NCBI GenBank assembly: GCA_943371245.1
Contig: CALRTY020000018.1
Location: 10,900-74,899 of the forward strand
Origin: UBA5018 sp947463165
GTDB lineage: Bacteria; Cyanobacteriota; Cyanobacteriia; PCC-6307; Cyanobiaceae
Length of the DNA: 64,000 nt
Direction of reading: 5' to 3'
Part shown: positions 60,543 to 64,000 of the stretch, one piece after another
Layout of the letters: each line of letters starts with the position of its first letter
How positions within the stretch are numbered: position 1 is the stretch's first letter
Program-made: the position numbers and the translations under genes
The notes under the pieces: model-generated
What the model was told of the DNA's origin: nothing
Seen by the model: the letters and a program-made list of their open reading frames with translations, nothing else
The model's database searches: none

Positions 60543-61867
60543 TGAGCACACCAGATTTTAATGCCATGTCATCTCCCCTGCCGTCACCCCCAGTAGATGG
60601 CGAGTCTCAGCCTTCTCTAACGCCTAATAGCACCGCTCTGGTGGCGGCCCTACCGCCAACATTGATGCCGGTTGATGGGGAGGACTTTCTCCCTGGACCT
60701 GGCCCCTGGGCGTCGGCTTTGGGGCGACAACTGATTTTGCTTTTCCTGCTCGGTTTCGGTGCCATGGCTGTTTGGCCTATGCGCGAAACCGTTAGAGCTT
60801 CTGGTGTGGTGCGCCCCACGGGAGAAAACAACGTTATCCAGAGCGAACAGGGTGGAACATTGCAGCGGGTGCTAATGCGACCCAATCAGGTGGTACAGCC
60901 AGGTGATTTGTTGGCAGTGTTTGACAGTCGGTCAGTTCAGGCGGAAAGACAGCAGCTGCGAGATGAGCTAGCCACCTTAGAGCGCCAGGCACAGCAAGCT
61001 CGGGCCGAACAGAGCTCTCTTGATGCCCAGTTCACAGCCTTAAATGGCATCACGACCTCGCTAACTGAGTCATCCCGTCGAAATGTTGAGCAGGCAAGGG
61101 CGTCTCTCAACTTCGAGAACAGCGAACTTCAGCGTTACCGATCTCTTCTCGAGAGTGGCGCCGTACCCCGTAGCTTGGTGGATGAGAAGCAAGCCCGACA
61201 AATCATGGGTGAGGCTGAAGTGCTTAAGGCTATGCAGAGTGTGTCTGAGCAGCGTGCCCGCGGTTTGAGTGAACTGGCGCGACTGCATCAGAGCGCATCT
61301 CAAGCCCGCTCCTCCGCAGATGAGTTGAGCAAGCAAGTTGCTCAACGTCATGCGCGTCTACTGCAGGTGCAGCGTGCCATTGACTTCGCGACTGTAAGAT
61401 CTCCCATCCATGGCTCTGTGGTGACTACCAATTTGCACCACTCAGGTCAAGTCTTGCAACCCGGCGAAGTGATTGCCGTTCTTGCTCCGCTTAGTCAGCG
61501 CTATCAGGCGAAGCTGCAGGTGCCTGCCGACTCTATTAGCCACATTCAGGTGGGTCAACAAGCAACATTAAAGATATCCGCTTGTCCCACCTCTGAGTTT
61601 GGTGTGATGCCCGCTGTTGTGAGAAATCTCTCTGCTGATACCGTTCCGCCGGCAGTACAGGCAGGATCTGCGATGGCTGCTCAGTCCCCCTTCTTGGGCA
61701 GGGGCACATCAGCTTATGAGGTGGTAGTTGAGCCAAAATATACCAGCTTGAAGGGCAGGCAGGGAAATTGTCAGCTCCGCTTGGGAATGGAGGTGAACGC
61801 TGATATTATAACTCGGCGCACCACGGTCTTCGCTTATCTTATGAACAAGTTGCGGATTGGCAGTTAA
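60542..61867 (+). CDS. HlyD-family membrane fusion protein
   Basis: This 441-residue adaptor has a Pro-rich cytoplasmic N-terminus and one transmembrane helix (about 60-80, LILLFLLGFGAMAVWPM). The first lipoyl half has VVRPTGENNVIQSEQGGTLQ and VLMRPNQVVQPGDLLAVFDS. A long coiled-coil hairpin (about 135-285) is rich in Gln/Arg/Ala. The second half has ATVRSPIHGSVVTTNLHHSG, and a beta-barrel C-terminus has RLGMEVNADIITRRTTVFAY. It would link the PCAT to an outer-membrane channel such as TolC, which is not in the window. It starts at the A of the PCAT stop codon. Confidence 0.93.
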   Translation: MSTPDFNAMSSPLPSPPVDGESQPSLTPNSTALVAALPPTLMPVDGEDFLPGPGPWASALGRQLILLFLLGFGAMAVWPMRETVRASGVVRPTGENNVIQSEQGGTLQRVLMRPNQVVQPGDLLAVFDSRSVQAERQQLRDELATLERQAQQARAEQSSLDAQFTALNGITTSLTESSRRNVEQARASLNFENSELQRYRSLLESGAVPRSLVDEKQARQIMGEAEVLKAMQSVSEQRARGLSELARLHQSASQARSSADELSKQVAQRHARLLQVQRAIDFATVRSPIHGSVVTTNLHHSGQVLQPGEVIAVLAPLSQRYQAKLQVPADSISHIQVGQQATLKISACPTSEFGVMPAVVRNLSADTVPPAVQAGSAMAAQSPFLGRGTSAYEVVVEPKYTSLKGRQGNCQLRLGMEVNADIITRRTTVFAYLMNKLRIGS

Positions 61868-62054
61868 TCATAAACTTATTTGTTTCGTGGTTTCGGCCTG
61901 GGGCTGTGTCGGTTTCAAGTGCGTTCTCGTGTCATGGCTGTCCCCGCCTTGATTTTGTGCGGAAGCTCGAGACTGCTGGCTAGGTGTTTTTCTAATCCTT
62001 TGGTTGTGTTGCTCTTTCGGCCGCGCCTGACTCCTTGCCGCTTAACTGATTAAT

Positions 62055-62090
62055 GGGCACCTCGACATATCAAACATACAGCTGATTGAG
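62055..62090 (+). mobile_element. IS5-like left end
   Basis: GGGCACCTCGACATATC matches the terminal sequence of MITE family 1. It lies upstream of an IS5 transposase N-terminal fragment on the same strand, so it may be the left end of a truncated IS5-family element. The 300 bp between have no recognisable content. 61868-62054 likewise holds no gene. Confidence 0.45.
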
Positions 62091-62358
62091 CTATGATATT
62101 GATTGTGACCTGCCGAGTGGTTTCCGGACTAACTTTGGGCAGATAGGATTCAGGGATGAACGGTAGAGAGTTGCAAAGCTCCAGAATGGAAAAGTTGTTC
62201 TCAGGAGACTGGCTGATTCGAGGCCATCGGAATAATTGTGACTGCTGACTAGCGAGGACTATGTGCATAAGTGTAATGGAAATACAGGGCGCAAAAAGCA
62301 ATGCAGAGTGCAAGAGCAATGCAAAGCGCAAGAGGATTGATCGGCCGATCCTTTCAGG

Positions 62359-62517
62359 ATGTTCGCTTATGGGCAGCTGTTTAACCTTGGCGATCAGAAG
62401 CTTGAATTCCAGATAAGTGACAGCTGCTTCTTTGAGGAGTTTGTCGGTCTTGGCGTGGTGAACAGTATCTCTGATGCCACGACTGTCGCCTTTCTCAGAG
62501 ATCGACTGTGTTGGTGA
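62359..62517 (+). pseudogene. N-terminal fragment of IS5-family transposase
   Basis: Fifty-two codons encode MFAYGQLFNLGDQKLEFQIS, then FFEEFVGLGVVNSISDATTV and AFLRDRL, the N-terminal DUF772-type domain of IS5 transposases. The frame then ends where the IS3 remnant begins, so the gene has lost its catalytic part. Confidence 0.75.
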
Positions 62518-63501
62518 CTTCCTGGAAAGATGACGCCTCTGCCGTCGATAGGCTGGGCATCACCAAGGTAGCTGCTTTGACTTCGTTTTCCGGTGGTGGT
62601 GGATTAATCCAAGCCACCACGGGTTGACGCCAGCAGCGGGTGTTGTGGCTCCAGCGGCTAGCGGCGGAGGTTACGCTGACGGGCTTGCTCGGATATATGG
62701 GCACGGTTACGGCAGATTTCTTCGACCTGGCCGCTTTGGCGCTGATCGAGCGTCACGAAACTGATGCCGCTGTGTCGGTGCTGGTGGTTGTCTCAGTCCA
62801 CGAATGCACACACCCACAGACGTGCCTCCTCCACGCTCCGGAAGGGTCGCCTGGGGTAGTTCGGCCGGTATTTCACCGTGCGGAAGAGTGATTCCGATAA
62901 GGGAGTTGTCATTGCTCGCCCTTGACCTGGACAAGGATCTCAGCACCTCCAGCACCTTTAGCCGGCTTTTGAGGGGGGCTGCCCTTGTTGATCCGCTCCC
63001 GCAGGCAGGCTCGGCTCACCAGATCAGCGGCGATCTGGGCTTCTTCCCGATCGGACACATCCCAGGTCAACACTTGATGAATAGCCTTGTCTTCCAGCAT
63101 GGGTACAGACAGCTCTTGGTTTCCGGGGATGGCGGGTCCTGCCTCGTTGATTCAGCAGTTCTTCTTCTCGCATTATGCGATAGATCTTCATCTCGGATTC
63201 AACGTATTGATGTTCCTCGGCTAGGGTCCCTACAACCTGGCCAGGGGGGCAGATCGGCAAAATGAGGATCATTGATGGTGTCAATCACTTTTTGGCGCTT
63301 TTCAGCGGTGAACTTGTGGGCGACTTGCCTCGGAGCTCACTTACGGCGATCGAGACTGAATCCCTGCTCGGTGATGTCAAGCCGCCAGCGCCGTAAAGTT
63401 TGCCCACAAATACCAAGGAGATCAGCCACTACTTTCGCTGACAAGCCAGCATCCGTACTTACCCTGAGGATGTCTATTGCCTTGCTGCGATTATCTAACA
63501 T
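62495..63501 (-). pseudogene. IS3-family OrfB (integrase-type transposase) remnant
   Basis: The minus strand carries the successive pieces of an IS3-family OrfB in shifted frames. The start is MLDNRSKAIDILRVSTDAGL with an HTH (VVADLLGICGQTLRRWR). Then come LPICPPGQVVGTLAEEHQYV and ESEMKIYRIMREEELLNQRG, the C-terminal part in alternating frames, and finally RWSHNTRCWRQPVVAWINPP before the stop. Several frameshifts make it inactive. It borders an IS5 fragment on one side and OrfA on the other. Confidence 0.8.
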
Positions 63502-63611
63502 AATCAAGTCTTCTCGTTTTGTGATTAGAGGAGATCGCGCTTTTGTGAGCAACCGCTTCGCGGAAGCGTTCCGCTATGGCAGCATTGCTGCTGCGATTTC
63601 TGTCGACTGAG

Positions 63612-64000
63612 CTAATCTTTATAAGCTACAATAGCATTTTTCTTTGTATTTAGTTTATGCTCCATGCTCCGACTTTGACGGATCAATTTCTGGTTTTGAA
63701 GCTGTAACTCCTTCTGGCCGCTAATGCTCGGTACGCTCTTGCTGTTGGCATCCTCTGCCACGTCAGCGCCAACGGGAAAGCAGTTTGGGAAACAAGCCCC
63801 CGCTCACGGCAATAAACACCCAGATCAGCGCCGCTCAAACCCGCAGCCTGAATCACAGCGGCCAGCTTGTCGGCAGCGCTCCATAGCTCGGGTGCCTTGC
63901 TGCTCGCCGGCACCAGCTGGCCTTCCTGCTTCCAGCGATGGCGCCAGCTGTAAAGGGTCTGGGCGTTCACCCCTGTGGAACGGGCGATTTCAGCCACGCT
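63612..64000 (-). pseudogene. IS3-family OrfA remnant, runs off the window
   Basis: The upstream part encodes an HTH, MAEIARSTGVNAQTLYSWRH, then LSGADLGVYCRERGL. The reading then shifts frame and continues as VAEDANSKSVPSISGQKELQ to a TAG stop. This is the layout of an IS3-type OrfA, and OrfB follows downstream. The frameshift indicates decay; the 5' end lies outside the window. Confidence 0.75.

Noticed and set aside
63272..63610. Plus-strand frame over the IS3 remnant
   Set aside because: It is antisense to recognisable IS3 OrfB sequence.

Overview
This window reads as chromosome of a picocyanobacterium of the Cyanobium/Synechococcus (cluster 5) type. Evidence: high-GC housekeeping genes packed with short spacers, a high-light-inducible (HLIP) protein, a CbiX chelatase, a chorismate-pyruvate lyase of the cyanobacterial type, and a string of cyanobacteria-restricted families (CGLD27/DUF1230, DUF3318, DUF3386, DUF2811, DUF6447). 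The species cannot be fixed from the sequence alone.

Layout. 1-700 is gene-poor and holds repeat elements. 0.8-11.4 kb carries a secreted NTF2-like protein, a TVP38-type membrane protein, ligA, an SprT-like protease, small membrane proteins, a chorismate lyase and mnmG. 11.9-18.7 kb carries a FeoA-domain protein, a two-gene RND efflux system, a universal stress protein, a ParB-like protein and an HLIP. 19-26 kb carries cbiX with a histidine-rich tail, a repeat-built DUF2811 protein, a GMC oxidoreductase, initiator tRNA-Met and a four-gene block (DUF3318, rsfS, CGLD27, asparaginase). 26-50 kb is mostly core: carB, an MsbA-type ABC exporter, tpiA, folP, a four-gene pseudopilin cluster, lepA, nfu, serS, rseP, rpsN, pnp, cysQ, rsmI and tRNA-Arg(UCU).

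From tRNA-Arg (about 50.05 kb) to the right edge the character changes: lower GC, long gene-free stretches, a decayed sulfonate-binding protein gene, a group II intron fragment, IS5 and IS3 family remnants and MITE copies. Inside this accessory region, at 57.4-61.9 kb, lies the most interesting locus: three short genes whose products begin with double-glycine-type leaders, followed by a C39-peptidase ABC transporter and an HlyD-family adaptor. Together these form a leader-cleaving export system. The three cargo peptides share a Q-x-N-N-x-x-N ... Q-(G/A)-N pattern, and predicted terminators follow precursors 1 and 2. No modifying enzyme is visible.

Two families of about 100-bp MITE-like elements are spread through the intergenic regions. 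One has GGAAGCTCTG-type ends and YTAR target duplications. The other has GGGCACCTCG-type ends and 4-bp duplications. Both resemble IS5-group derivatives. Many intergenic regions and two genes also consist of degenerate short tandem repeats.
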